Part shown: one piece after another, positions 34,507-46,239 of the stretch
Layout of the letters: each line of letters starts with the position of its first letter
How positions within the stretch are numbered: the stretch's first letter is position 1
Source: Dipteronia dyeriana
Taxonomy: Eukaryota; Streptophyta; Magnoliopsida; Sapindales; Sapindaceae
Length of the DNA: 64,000 nt
Direction: 5' to 3'
Assembly (NCBI GenBank): GCA_032871835.1
Contig: CM065299.1
Span: 84,449,652 to 84,513,651 of the forward strand
Translations under genes and position numbers: made by a program
The notes under the pieces: model-generated
Seen by the model: the letters and a program-made list of their open reading frames with translations, nothing else
Databases searched by the model: none
Told to the model about the DNA's origin: nothing

Positions 34507-36117
34507 TTTTGAATTTGATACCTATCGAGTATGACTCGTGGTTGCTAAATGTGTTACTCCGCTTACCTTAGATTTATCGGATATGAAGTTAACAGTGTGT
34601 TCAACATGCGATAGCTCTGGTGGGGAATCATTCCCATTACCTTTCTATCGTTTGTCTTGTTGTACTAGAATGACTTTCCCTTTATCGGTCAAGAACTCTT
34701 TCAGCAGTTCTACTACTTCGAGTTTTAATGTGATGCACTCATCTGTTTGATGTCCATGATAGCAGTAAAATTCACACCATCAGTTCGAATCTCTTTGCTC
34801 CAGGGATAATGTCATTTTTGGGGGGCCACCTCACCGAATTTCACATACCTCTTAGGACATTCACTGCCTCTGATGGTTCAATATTCAGACTATATTCAAG
34901 GACTCATGTCATTTTTCTGTTGTCAATTCGTGGTGGCATGTCATACGACTGTCTTCTTTTGTTTGCCCTGCAATGCTCATTATTGTTTCGTCAATCGTTC
35001 GATCTCAGATTAACGCGTTGATCACACCTGTATCATTTTATGGTTGAGTTAAAGGCCGATAGTTCACCTCGTCTTCTTCCCACTTGATATCGGCATAGGC
35101 TTTTGCCAACACATCATCTATCATTCGGCACGGGTACTTAGTCAACTCCTTGTATAAGTCTGAATCGTACTGCAGTCCCTTCCTAAAGCAAAAATTGCTT
35201 TAACAAGGTTACAGTTAGGGATCGATACCTTTTCTTTGTTGAATCAACCTACATAATCTCGTAGTCATTCTCTCATCCGTTGGGTAACGGTGTAGAGGTC
35301 ATCTGACTATTTCTCTAATTTCCTAATGCCCGCGAACTAATCAACGAATGTGTCAGTCAACTGATCGAGACATTGGTAAAATTCATGTACCATTAGAGTG
35401 TAGGACCCGTGAGGCTTGAACCGAACCCCTTACACATCACGCCTCCCTCTGGTCTCTGAGGATCATAGTTGTGAACATGTACTGCATGTATTGTATGATA
35501 TGATCATCTGGATCCGTTGTCACATCATACTGTTTCAAATTTTGAAAATTGAACTTCTCTGGCATCTCCATAAGTGTGATCTCATCCACAAAAGGAGAGT
35601 CAGTGAAGCCGCTAGGGATCCTCTGGATCATTGCTTGATCGGAGTGGTTACTCTAGGGATCCTTTGGATCATTGCTTCCATATCTGTGAACTTGTAAGCC
35701 ACCTTAGGGTCAGAAAAAAGCGAGTTCGATCTTACCATATCATTATTTTGCTGGTTCGAATCCTTCTAGGTTCCAAACAGGGTTGATAGATTCACTTTGA
35801 TGGCATTTTCATCCGTCGCCAGTATTGGTTTGTTAAGTCAACGACGGAAGGATCCAATTGCATCCTCATGGATCGATTCTCCTGCCGCATCGTGCTTTGT
35901 TTTGGGTCGTCGTTCGTTTGAAAATAGATCAAGCTTTGATTGTAGCTTCTTATTTTTGGCTCGAAACATTTCGTTTTCTTTCTCAAGGCTCTACAACCGA
36001 GCCGCGTTTTTCGTGTTCTAGGCTACAAGGGACAGAATAGTGCCTCGATGACTCCGGAGTTAATCATCGTCGTCAATTTGAATCGCGATATGTATCTGAA
36101 CAGGGAAATTGCTAGGG
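34507..36117 (-). pseudogene. gag of element A (decayed)
   Basis: Minus-strand gag remains. 35986-35792 is a basic N-terminal stretch. 35631-35437 (IQRIPSGFTDSPFVDEITLMEMPEKFNFQNLKQYDVTTDPDDHI) is the typical start of the capsid-like domain in this group of plant elements. Downstream pieces to about 34520 keep gag character but have many stops. It would have formed the particle shell. Confidence 0.7.
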
Positions 36118-36138
36118 CCCCACGGTGGGTGCCAAATT
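36118..36138 (-). promoter_or_regulatory. Primer-binding site of element A
   Basis: On the minus strand the sequence after the 5' LTR reads AATTTGGCACCCACCGTGGG. The TGGCACCCACCGTGGG start is the form found after LTRs of plant gypsy elements. Confidence 0.65.
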
Positions 36139-37012
36139 GTAGTTGATTGGATCTATAATTAATTTCGATCGTTGACGTGGGTATTGACAACCTATAAAAC
36201 AAAAGCAAAAGGCAATGATGAACCACAAGAGAGGGTGTTCCCTTACGGGGACTCTCCGATGCTTAAGTCATTATTATATTCAATAAGAGAAAGGGAAAAT
36301 ATAAAGCAACAAACCATGTTGCTTGATGACTAGGATCGAGCTGTGGGTCAATTTTGTGGGATTGACTTTGGGAATCGACTATATTCGCTGATTGATTCCT
36401 TTAGGATTCGTTGATTCACTATGGATGCTAGGTTGATATCAAATATCGAAGAGTTCAGTAGATCGACACCTTTGGGAGTTATTTCACTTGACGTGGGTCG
36501 ACCGTGAGTTAGGGTGATCAGCTTTTGAGGACAATCAGGTCGACCTCAATAAGGAGGCATATACGCTATTAATACGGAGGTGTGGGCCGTAATATATGTA
36601 AAGAAATGATTCCGAATTTGAGAGCTTTTGTGTATATAGAGAAAAGAATTCTAGACCCATTATTTGAGGAGGGGTCTGGCTTTTATAGTGAAACTCAATA
36701 GCCTTCAATGTTCAGGCTCATTATAAGTGTATGGATCACAGACCTTTAATTACCTGTTTTGATTCATTTGAATCGGGCAATGAAAGCCATGTCAGACGTT
36801 GGGATTTGTGCAACACCTGACTTGATTGTAATTCAAGTCTCTGTTGACCACATGATTAATAGTTAAATATCGTGATGGGTTGGGCTCGTATTGGTTCAAA
36901 TAGTTGGACCATTTTGAACTTAATGGTTGATTTTCACGTGTCCAAGGCCTGTTTTTAATTTCAATTGAATTTTGAACTTGTTCACTAGGTCGTACATATT
37001 TTACCCACTTTG
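36139..37012 (-). repeat. 5' LTR of element A
   Basis: Diverged partner of 163-1050. Plus-strand start TGTAGTTGATTGG; end CCCACTTTG (the terminal CA appears mutated). Followed by GTCAG. Confidence 0.85.
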
Positions 37013-37338
37013 GTCAGTATTATGTATGTTTGTTCAATTTAATCTAATCTTAACCTAAATTTTGTGTATTGTATTGAATTTAAATGGGTATTATCACAAA
37101 AGTCCCTACTTTTTAACGAATTGTCACCTTTTTAAACGTCTTTGCATTATTAGTCACTTTAGTTCCTTATTTTTTCAAAATACATCACTTTAGTCCATTT
37201 GACTAAAAACTAACAGCCAACTATAATAGAATGAGTAAAGTACAATTTTGCCCTTATTGTTATTTTTTAAATATTTTCTTTTAGTCCCTCTAATTTCAAT
37301 AATAATTAGTCAATCCCTGAAAAAAAATGCATCTATCA

Positions 37339-37392
37339 GGGTTTGAACCAAGGTGGAAAGACACAAACACAAGCTTTAGCCAACTGAACTAC
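37339..37392 (-). repeat. tRNA-like segment in the left arm
   Basis: On the minus strand it has an A-box-like AGTTGGCTAAAGCT and a B-box-like GGTTCAAACCC. It is the inverted copy of 38251-38311. It cannot form a complete tRNA as far as I can see. Confidence 0.5.
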
Positions 37393-37492
37393 ATTAACGC
37401 ATTATTGAATTTGTTGATTTAATGTATATTTATATAGTTATATAATTTGTTTAAACTAATTTAAATCTATTTATATAATTGAAAATAAACTC

Positions 37493-37496
<4 letters not shown>

Positions 37497-37527
<31 letters not shown>
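37497..37527. repeat. (AT)n microsatellite
   Basis: Uninterrupted AT dinucleotide run in the left arm; a partner run is at 38192-38216 in the right arm. Confidence 0.95.
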
Positions 37528-37528
<1 letters not shown>

Positions 37529-38250
37529 TAATATTTAATAATAATATATAAAAACATATTTATGAAAATGAAAAAGAAAATAACAAAACTATAGGAAACC
37601 AGAAAATCCAAAAAATCAAGCCAGTAATTTTTTTTCTTTCTTTTTTGGATTTTTTGTCCTTTTCAAAAAATATATTATTTCAATTTGATAAAAAAAAACC
37701 CCAGAAAATCAAAAACCATAAATTGAAAAGGGAAAAAATCAACAAAAAAAAAACATATAAATTTGTTTCCTCTATTTCCTTTTGTTTTGTTATTTCCTTT
37801 TTCATTTTCACAAATTTTTTTACATACTATTATTATATGAGTTTATTTAAAATTATATAAATATGAGTTTATTATTATTTATTTTTTTTTATTAATTTTT
37901 TTACCTTTTCAATTTATGGGCATTGATTTTTTGGATTTTTTTTTAAATTGAAATAATATATTTCTTTGAAAATGAAAAAAATTAAAAAAAAAAGAATAAA
38001 ATTTAAGGATTTTGATTTTATTTTTATTTTGTAGGTTTCCTTTTGTTTTGTTATTTTCTTTTTCATTTTTATAAATATGTTTTTATATATTATTATTAAA
38101 AATGAGTTTATTTTATAATATATATATATATATATGAGTTTATTTTCAATTATATAAATATATTTAAATTAGTTTAAATAAATTATATAACTATATATAT
38201 ATATATATATATATATTATACATTTAAATCAACAAATCTTCAACAATGAA

Positions 38251-38312
38251 TCAGTAAAGCTCAGCTGGTTAGAGTTTGTGCCTTTGTATCTTTCAACGTT
38301 GGTTCAAATCCA
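38251..38312 (+). repeat. tRNA-like segment in the right arm
   Basis: AAGCTCAGCTGGTTAGAG resembles a tRNA D-arm with its A box, and GGTTCAAATCC a T-arm with its B box, about 30 bp apart. No acceptor-stem pairing is evident, so this is probably not a functional tRNA gene. Confidence 0.5.
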
Positions 38313-38408
38313 AAATGGACTAAAGTGATTAATACAATAAAGACCTTTAAAAATGTAACAAATCGTTAAAACGTAAGGACTTTAGTGATAATATACCGAA
38401 TTTAAATA

Positions 38409-38877
38409 GTTAAAAATAAAATATTGTAAGTGAAAAAATAAATAAAATAAATCTATTCTTAATGTAAATTATCAATTGGACAAAGAATCCTAATCCGTTC
38501 GATCCTTGTACAAGAGAACAGATGCGGGACACTTGTCAGTAGATAAACTACTCCAACAGTGAAACTAAACAGAGCCAAAACTCCCCCATTTCACGTATGT
38601 GTCATTTATGAGTCATCGCCAAGCTCGATGATATGGCAACTCCTCTGATATCTTCCTTTTATTCACCACCGAATCAACAACTACTCTGTTTTATTAATAA
38701 CACTAGAAAATCTTCTTCTATGCTCAAAAGTCTGCTACACTCTTCTTCCCCTCTCCATCACATTATATCTCACAATTACCTAGAAAATTCCCACATCATT
38801 TTAAACGTGTTCTTTCAATTTCTTCTCCTTTATCAGTGATTTTCGCTCGACCGATTCACTCTTTCGGGGTCGTTGCC
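38409..38877 (+). promoter_or_regulatory. Upstream region of the DUF255 gene with a frameshifted leader
   Basis: Presumed promoter and 5' leader. An ORF from ATG 38633 to the stop at 38837-38839 encodes 68 residues. They are rich in S, L and H with few acids, and the part from the second Met (MLKSLLHSSSPLHH) looks like an organelle transit peptide. It is in a different frame from the main gene. The main frame is open backwards to 38707 but has no ATG before 38878. Either this is an upstream ORF, or a one-base change removed the original N-terminus from frame. Confidence 0.45.
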
Positions 38878-41800
38878 ATGGCCGAACAAACTCCAACATC
38901 AACTTCGCATTCTCACAAGCATACAAATCTTCTTGCAACTGAGCACAGCCCTTATCTTCTTCAACATGCCCATAACCCAGTAATTCAATTCTTTTCCTTA
39001 TTACTTTTTGTTGAAGTTTATGATTATCTGTTTGGTTGGGGAGAGAAAATTTGTGAATATATATATATATATATATACATAGGATGTTTCTACATATGGG
39101 TATCAACAAAAAATTGAAACTTTTCGTTGGAGCTTTATAGAATTGATTGGTCCTATTGAGTTTTCGTTTTTGGTTCATCAAGCAGCATATTATATATGAA
39201 TAGAACATGTTTGATTTTGATAGTTTTTTAATCGTACACATTAGATTACTCAAGAAGTGATTTTGTGAATTAAGTTGATTTCATATGTTATAATTTGAAG
39301 GTTGATTGGTATCCGTGGGGTGAGGATGCTTTCGCTGAAGCACGAAAAAGAGACATTCCCATCTTCTTATCAAGTAGAATCTCTTCTTGCTTTTATGTAT
39401 ATGTTTGTTTTCATTTAATAATTTTCAAAGTCATGGACTAATATGAAATTAATTTTGATCATTTGGGTTATGGACTCGTTTGTTCTGCGGTGCTATTCTT
39501 TTTTAAGTTGGATACAGTACCTGCCACTGGTTAGATATATTTCTTTGTTCTTTGACATTCATTTGACATCTAGTTATTCATTGAGTCGTTAATGAATGAG
39601 GACTGACTCTTTCAAATTCATTATTGACAAGGTGTCATGTAATGGAAGTGGAGTCTTTTGAAGATGAAGGGGTTGCAAGATTTTTGAACGATTTGTTTGT
39701 TAGCATTAAGGTGAGTTTGATCATGGCTACTTAAATAAGTAATATTAATTGGGTTTTGTGTAATTAGTATCTTATTTTATGAATTTCTAATTCATATTAG
39801 ACTTAAAAATAAACACTTTAGAATTTGTTCATTCTGTATTATATTCTAATATATCAGTGCAACAGGTGGATCGAGAGGAAAGACCTGATGTTGATAAGGT
39901 AAAGGAACTTTATGCAGACCTGATCTGATTTCCATCATTTCCATCTTTGCCAAAAAAAAAAAATCTTGATTTTTGTGGCATTGTGCAATAATTTTGTCTT
40001 GTACTTTATAAGCAATTATGTTTATTAGTTTATATAAGACATCAGAGGAAAAACAGAAAGAGATTTCATTTACTGTCATTCTTTGAGTAGTATGCACACT
40101 TTCAATGCTGAAGAATTTTGTAACTTCATTTTGTCCACCGTTTCAGGTGTACATGACGTATGTGCAGGCTTTGTATGGCGGTGGAGGTTGGCCTCTTAGT
40201 GTCTTTCTTTCACCCGATCTGAAACCGTTGATGGGTGGAACGTACTTTCCCCCAGATGATAAGTATGGACGACCTGGATTTAAGACTATTCTTAGGTGAG
40301 AATAATTTGGCTCCTGAACTAGTCACCTTTTTCCTTTTGGTGATGGTGGTGGTGGGTGTTCATTGGTCAATAAAGATACATTCAGATGGTTGTTGAGTGA
40401 ATTGTAGGCATGTATTTTGATATTAACATTGTAATTGCATTTTTCCTTTATGCCTCCATTATTCACCCTGGAGTTCCTGTATTCTTTTAGAAAGATGAAG
40501 GATGCTTGGGATACAAAGAGGGACACTCTTATTCAGAGTGGAACCTTTGCTATTGAACAGCTGTCAGAAGCACTGTCAGCAAGTGCGGATTCAAAGAAGT
40601 TGCCAGATGGGCTTACACAAAATGCTTTGAATCTATGTGCAGAGCAGGTATGGATTCACTGTACATCGACTGTCTTTAGTATGAAATTTGATTTTGACCC
40701 CAAAAGTTTTTTAAAACTGTAAATTCGATTTTGACCTGTTTTTGATAAAAATAATTACAAAACTGCCCCAAACGTATCCATACCCCGTACCCCTGCCATA
40801 TCTCACCAGTAAAACCTCTCAGAAGTCAATGGACACCATTTGGCGTATGGACACGTGTCCTTGTCCTCCGACACTTAATATGTTACGATCCAATTTTTTT
40901 GTTTAAATTAATTTACATATTTAGTTGTTAATTAGATTATAATTTGTTTATTTTTATTTATATATTCATTAACCACCATTAGCAGTTAGTGGATGGTGGA
41001 TTGTTATGTGAGTAGTGACTCCCTAGTTTTAAGTTAGTGGATAAGTGTTCCTAATATTTAGTTGCCAGTCGTAACTCTTCTATTTATTTGTTGGTTGTAC
41101 CTTGAAAGAAGGTGATCAGAATATAATTTTTGCTCAATTGAGTAATTGATTTTCTCTTGAAGGTCATTGGAGAGTGGTTCTCCCGAATTAACCATCTTTC
41201 TTTTCGGTTTATCCAAAATTCTAGTTTTAGAATTTTCGTGATCGTATCAATACCAGCAAAAGCAGGCGTGTCCGTGCATCTTAGTTTTCTACCAAAAAAG
41301 TTGTATCGTCGCAGATAGGAATTGATGTGGTCTATAGTTCCAGAGAATTTTCTTGATAGGATATGATCCACTGTCTGAGTTGAATAGATTGCTTGATTGC
41401 ATACCATAATCACCATCAAAGTAAAGCATAGGAGCTCTGCCACAGCTACTCTCTTGCTTTCTTCTGTTATGTTTTCTTTTATTTTTGTGGTAAAAGAAAA
41501 AAGTTATGGATTATTTATGTAGGTTTGTGATGAATCTTTTTCTCAAATCTATTTTTGAGAAATGACTTGTGAAAATAAACTTTTATGGTGTATTTAATTT
41601 CTTCAACATAGTTTATTTCTTTAGTGAGAATGTTGGCTGCATTGCTTTTCTATTTTACATTGCTGAAAGGTGTACTATGTTCTAAGTTCTTCATTCTGTT
41701 ACAGCTTTCTAGAAGCTATGATTCTCTGTTTGGTGGGTTTGGATCTGCGCCTAAATTTCCTAGGCCAGTTGAGATTCAACTGATGCTTTATCATTCAAAA

Positions 41801-44800
41801 ATGTTAGAGGAGGCTGGGAAATCTGTTAAAGCAAATGAAGGTCTAAAAATGGTTTTCTTTACCTTGCAATGCATGGCAAAGGGGGGCATCCATGATCACA
41901 TTGGAGGCGGCTTTCACAGATATAGTGTTGATGAGCGGTGGCATGGTCAGTGTTTTCAAAGAAAATAGCCGTTTCTATAATAATTTAATGTCTAGTTAAG
42001 ATGGATCCTAACATAACCTACCATCACTGTAAATGGCTGTTTGGGCTTCTTAGTTGATAAGGGATAGCTGCTTATGTTCTAGTTAGAAATTGGTTTTTTA
42101 CTGTAATCTCTTTTCCTATTCGAATGGAATCAAATCTGTCTTTGCTCTCTTCTTGCAGTTCCACATTTTGAGAAAATGCTGTATGATCAAGGGCAACTTG
42201 CTAATGTGTGCTTGGACACTTTTTCCATCACTAAAGACGTTATCTATTCATATATATCTCGGGATATTCTTGATTATTTAAGAAGAGATATGGTTGGACC
42301 ACATGGCGAAATCTTTTCAGCTGAGGATGCTGATAGTGCTGAATCTGAAGGTGCTGCACGGAAAAAAGAAGGAGCTTACTACATATGGGCCAGCAAAGAG
42401 GTTTTTAAATTTTGATACTATAAAGTGGAGATGATCTTTTTCTCTCCATCAGCCCTGAAATGATCCTTGTCTTGGTTTTTTACTGTTCTATTCTGCAGGG
42501 TGTCTTTTTTCCATTACAAATATAGGGTACTTTTTACATAAATTATATATGTATTTGCTTGCATGTTCATACCTTATATTAATTTACATGTTCATAGTTT
42601 TATAGTGGCATTATCCAGCTGATTGAACGTAAGATGATTGCTTTGTTTTAGAATGCATATCCATATGGGATACGCTTTGTTTTAGTAATTAGTATAAATT
42701 TTTTACAAATCAAATATTCTTCTTCACTGTTATTTGCTTTCCACCTTGATGCAAGTTCATATAGACTGTTGAACATCATTGCATTTGTCATTGTTGTGAA
42801 TTCATAACATAAGTTGCATAAATGACTTGTGACATGAATTTGATATGTATAATTTGTCATCTGATCATACTCTTGAATCCTCATCTTTGTAATTTTCTGT
42901 ATATTTGAACAGATTTAAAACAAAAAACTATATTTGAACAGATTTAAAAACAAAAAACTATATTTGAACAGATTTAAAAACAAAAAACTAGATTTGAACA
43001 GGCAAGATGCATGATAATTGGGTTGAGTATCGGTAGCTTGGCTGGTCATCACTGATTTTATAGTGGATTTTGGTTTTAAGATTATGAAGTATGTGACATG
43101 CTCTAACATGATTCCTAGTCATGGTAGTAGTCGTGTGACATTGATAAGCTGCATAAATGTTTGATTATTCAACGTGTTCTTCTGATTGAGTAGGAAAGTG
43201 TCGTGATGTATACATATTGGAAAAACAGTTTGACATCTGTCGATTGGAATCATTATCATCACAACTGCTGATTTTTTGATATTCACATTGTAAACCAAGA
43301 TGGCAGTGGAATCTTATTTTTGAAGGAATTATGGTGTAGCTAGAGTTTCTGGTACGTTTGTTTGTTCTGATTTGACTACTTGGTTTGTGTTTCTCAAGGT
43401 TGAAGACATCCTTGGAGATCATGCAATTCTTTTCAAGGAACATTATTATGTCAAGCCTACCGGGAATTGTGATCTTTCAAGGATGAGTGATCCTGACGAT
43501 GAATTCAAGGGGAAAAATGTGCTTATTGAATTGAATGAATCTTCTGCCTTGGCCTCAAAACTCGGCTTGCCAAAGGAAAAATATCTTGATATTCTGGGTG
43601 AATGCAGACGAAAGCTTTTTGATGTAAGATCATGTCGACCAAAGCCACATTTAGATGATAAGGTATTTGACTACTGTCCACTTAAAAAGTAAGATGAGGT
43701 ATTGTATGCTAAAATAGTGATTTGGTTTGTCTAATAACTATCCTCCTTCTGTTTAGCTTTTAGCTTTTTTCTTACTGGTTATGCACAGTTTTAACCGATC
43801 TTGTCCATGCAGGTAATTGTATCATGGAATGGACTTGTTATTTCTTCCTTTGCAAGATCTTCAAAAATTCTCAAGGGTGAAGCTGAGAGCTCCATATTCA
43901 ACTTCCCTATTGTTGGCTGTGATGTAAGATTATTACCACTTTGTGTATCGTTGATGAGTTTAAATAAGTAAATTGGCTTCTGTGTATTTTATTATGGTTT
44001 AGGCCTTTAGGGTGTTCTAATAATAGCATCATTCAAAGCATGATATAGAAATTTGATTTTTTGATTGATTATCAATTGTCTCTCTGATTCAAGATAAAAT
44101 ACATGTAACTACAGATGCAATTCTAGTGATAACTAACCATGTGAACAAAAAAAAATTGCTCATAAAAAGGCCTGAACAAAGGCTTGTTTTAGGCTTCTAG
44201 TGGAGGTCTTGATTTAGTCCCTCCTCCATTAGCCACTACTGCATGGTAATCCTGGTGAGTAATGGATTCATTTTGTGCTGTAGATTTTTTTGAGGTTAAT
44301 ATTCAGCCAAAAAACTATTACTAATTTCCTTTTTGCGGGTAGCCTGGGATTGTTAAGACATTGTACCCGGGTTATTGGGTGGCTTCCATCAGATCATGGG
44401 TCTAGATGGTACTAGATTAGTTAATTTCAGACCCTACAACACTTTCTATCTTGTTTGTGGATTATATGATAATAAAATATTTACACTCATCGAATTCCAG
44501 CCCAAGGAGTACATGGAGGTTGCAGAGAAGGCAGCGTCTTTTATTAGAAGTCATCTTTACGATGAACAGACACACAGGCTGCATCATAGCTTTAGAAATG
44601 GTCCATCTATGGCCCCTGGATTCTTGGATGATTATGCTTTCTTAATTTCTGCCTTGCTGGATGTTTATGAGTTTGGTGGGGAGACGAAATGGTTAATTTG
44701 GGCAACTGAACTGCAAAATATCCAGGCATGAACTGTTAAATTTGTTTTGCCATCTAAAATTTATTTCTGTTTTCTACCATGTAGTCTTTCTAATTAACAT

Positions 44801-45544
44801 AATTTTTCCAGGATGAATTATTTCTTGATAGAGAGGGAGGAGGCTATTTCAACACAGTAGGGGATGACCCTTCAGTTCTCCTCCGTGTAAAAGAAGATCA
44901 TGATGGAGCAGAACCATCAGGAAACTCAGTTTCCGTGATTAATCTTATCAGATTGGCCTCCATGGTCACAGGCAGTAAATCTGATAATTACAGGCAAATC
45001 GCAGAGCATGTCCTGGTATTCTATTACATCATTACAAGTGATACTTGGATATCATTCGTCTCACAAGTGCTGACTTAACTATGGTTTTGCAGGCAGTTTT
45101 TAAGACGAGATTAACAGATATGGCAATGGCAGTGCCGTTGATGTGTTGTGCAGCTGATATGCTCTCTGTCCCTTCGCGGAAGCAAGTTGTCTTGGTCGGC
45201 AACAAGTCTTCTGTGGATTTGGAAAACATGCTTGTTGCTGCTCATGCATCATATGATCCCAACAAAACAGTAAGTAAAACAAGTAAATGTGAGATCATGA
45301 CTGTTCCCATTTGTACTTACTGAATCTCAAATCCTGGCAGGTGATTCACATAGATCCAACAGACACAGAAGAACTAGACTTTTGGGCAGAAAATAATAGT
45401 AATATTGCATCTATGGCAAGGAATAACTTCCCTGCAGACAAGGCGGTCGCTCTGGTCTGTCAAAACTTCACTTGCAGCCCACCTGTGACCGATCCAAAAT
45501 TGCTCCAAATCCTGCTTTCAAATAAAACTTCCTCGAGAGCATAA
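38878..45544 (+). CDS. DUF255/thioredoxin-fold protein, SPATA20 (YyaL) family
   Basis: Fifteen exons: 38878-38979, 39301-39373, 39508-39529, 39632-39710, 39866-39898, 40147-40295, 40491-40647, 41705-41945, 42159-42400, 43399-43662, 43813-43923, 44501-44725, 44812-45015, 45093-45269, 45341-45544; about 760 residues, all joins in frame. Introns are GT-AG except the GC-AG one after 44725. The N-terminal third is the DUF255 thioredoxin-like domain: [19 protein letters not shown], the CHWC (CxxC) motif, [26 protein letters not shown]. The rest is the (alpha/alpha)6-barrel half related to N-acylglucosamine 2-epimerases ([53 protein letters not shown]). Bacterial YyaL and animal SPATA20 share this layout; the reaction is not established. 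ATG 38878 (MAEQTPTS) is chosen because no in-frame ATG lies upstream. A targeting peptide may be lost. I see no lesion in the body. Confidence 0.88.
39508..39529 (+). other. 22-nt micro-exon of the DUF255 gene
   Basis: Preceded by TTCTTTTTTAAG and followed by GTTAGA. Its 22 nt join the phase-1 end of exon 2 (TCA A) with the first G of exon 4 to encode GYSTCHW, i.e. the first Cys of the CxxC motif. Skipping it gives a stop within four codons. Confidence 0.85.
42901..43002 (+). repeat. 30-bp tandem repeat in intron 9 of the DUF255 gene
   Basis: TATATTTGAACAGATTTAAA is repeated with a 30-bp period, about 3.4 copies, almost identical. Confidence 0.9.
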
Positions 45545-45950
45545 TTCCTGGTTGGTGTGTTACGTGTGTATGTATACGATAAATAAATTAATTTTGTAGG
45601 AAGCAGGGTGGTATATTGAGGAAACAGGATGTATGGAGGGATGTTATTATGTAATGAGACAATAAACAGAAGATTGACCGGATGAATTACGATTCTCATT
45701 AAAATAACATATATGTTTCGACTTGCTATGAAAAGATTATGAAATCCATACCAAGTATATTGGCATATTAGGGATATATGGCAAAAACAACCGTGACAAC
45801 GATTGTGTATAAAATCTCAAAAAAATGACAACCTTTGGGCATAAAATCTACAAATAATGACTTGAAAAAAAAAAATCTCCAAATAATGGAACCCCATAAA
45901 CAGGCGTTTTTATTAAAAAAGTATATTAGTATCAGCAGAATGGCACATTT
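45545..45950. other. 3' flank of the DUF255 gene
   Basis: Presumed 3' UTR with AATAAA-like signals at about 45581 and 45661. From about 45780 the sequence changes character (poly-A runs, AAAATGACAACC repeats), perhaps the edge of the MULE remnant. No gene. Confidence 0.5.
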
Positions 45951-45986
45951 CCCTTGGTTTGTCCGATTATCTTTGCCGTATATTTC

Positions 45987-46181
45987 CTAATTATGAATGA
46001 AATGGAAGAGTTTGAATGTGGTTTGGTGTTGATGTCGGTCTTCCTCAACCCATTCTGTAAGGACTCGGTTAATGACGTTGTCTATCTGGCCAAGGGCTTC
46101 AAAATGGTCATGGCGAGTGACTTTGCCCTCGTACCACTCTTCCTCTGGAGTTTTAAGTGACTCTCTCAACCGATTTGTCAC
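45987..46181 (-). pseudogene. First exon fragment of a DUF1985-Ulp1 gene
   Basis: Minus-strand frame TNRLRESLKTPEEEWYEGKVTRHDHFEALGQIDNVINRVLTEW. It aligns with the start of the Ulp1 gene of the large MULE (TSRLKELLKTPEEDWFKVKLTRHDHFEAL at 59285 and below). After about 45 residues similarity is lost, so the rest of the gene is truncated. A TTCAG acceptor-like sequence precedes it, as in the other copy. Confidence 0.65.
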
Positions 46182-46239
46182 CTGAAATTTAACAACAACA
46201 TAATTATGTACCCTGTGAAATCCTCATAAATAAAAAGCT

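Larger units (their letters stand above)
158..37017 (-). mobile_element. Element A: outer Ty3/gypsy (Tat-like) retrotransposon, split by nested insertions
   Basis: Two related long repeats in direct orientation (163-1050 and 36139-37012) are bordered by the same 5-bp word GTCAG (158-162 and 37013-37017), as expected for an LTR element with its target duplication. It reads on the minus strand: a primer-binding-like site lies next to the right LTR, a purine tract next to the left LTR, and gag, protease, RT, RNase H and integrase follow in that order from right to left. Elements B and D (with C inside D) interrupt it. Without the insertions A would be about 11 kb. Its LTRs differ at roughly 15% of positions over the first 300 bp by eye, so it is old. 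All its genes are decayed. Assignment to the Tat lineage is inference from the antisense ORF and the protein character. Confidence 0.85.
37076..38408. mobile_element. Palindromic Mutator-type non-autonomous element
   Basis: Exact 10-bp flanks GAATTTAAAT (37076-37085 and 38399-38408). Ends GGGTATTATCAC and (reverse complement) GGTATATTATCAC, continuing as long inverted arms: AAAGTCCCTACTTTTTAACG on the left matches AAAGTCCTTACGTTTTAACG on the right. The arms extend hundreds of bases, so the element folds back on itself, with AT microsatellites in the arms and a shifted direct copy near the centre. No coding capacity. Length of the duplication fits the Mutator superfamily (9-11 bp). Confidence 0.8.

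Noticed and set aside
38253..38311. Functional tRNA gene
   Set aside because: A- and B-box-like words are present but acceptor and anticodon stems do not pair convincingly, and the mirror copy shows it is part of the palindromic element.
38801..39253. 150-codon minus-strand ORF over exon 1 of the DUF255 gene
   Set aside because: Antisense shadow that crosses an intron and an AT microsatellite; low complexity.
41084..41460. Possible retrotransposon fragment in intron 7 of the DUF255 gene
   Set aside because: A 119-codon minus-strand ORF is present but I could not see any motif of gag, RT or integrase.
45954..46160. 68-codon plus-strand ORF
   Set aside because: Shadow of the Ulp1 first-exon fragment on the other strand.
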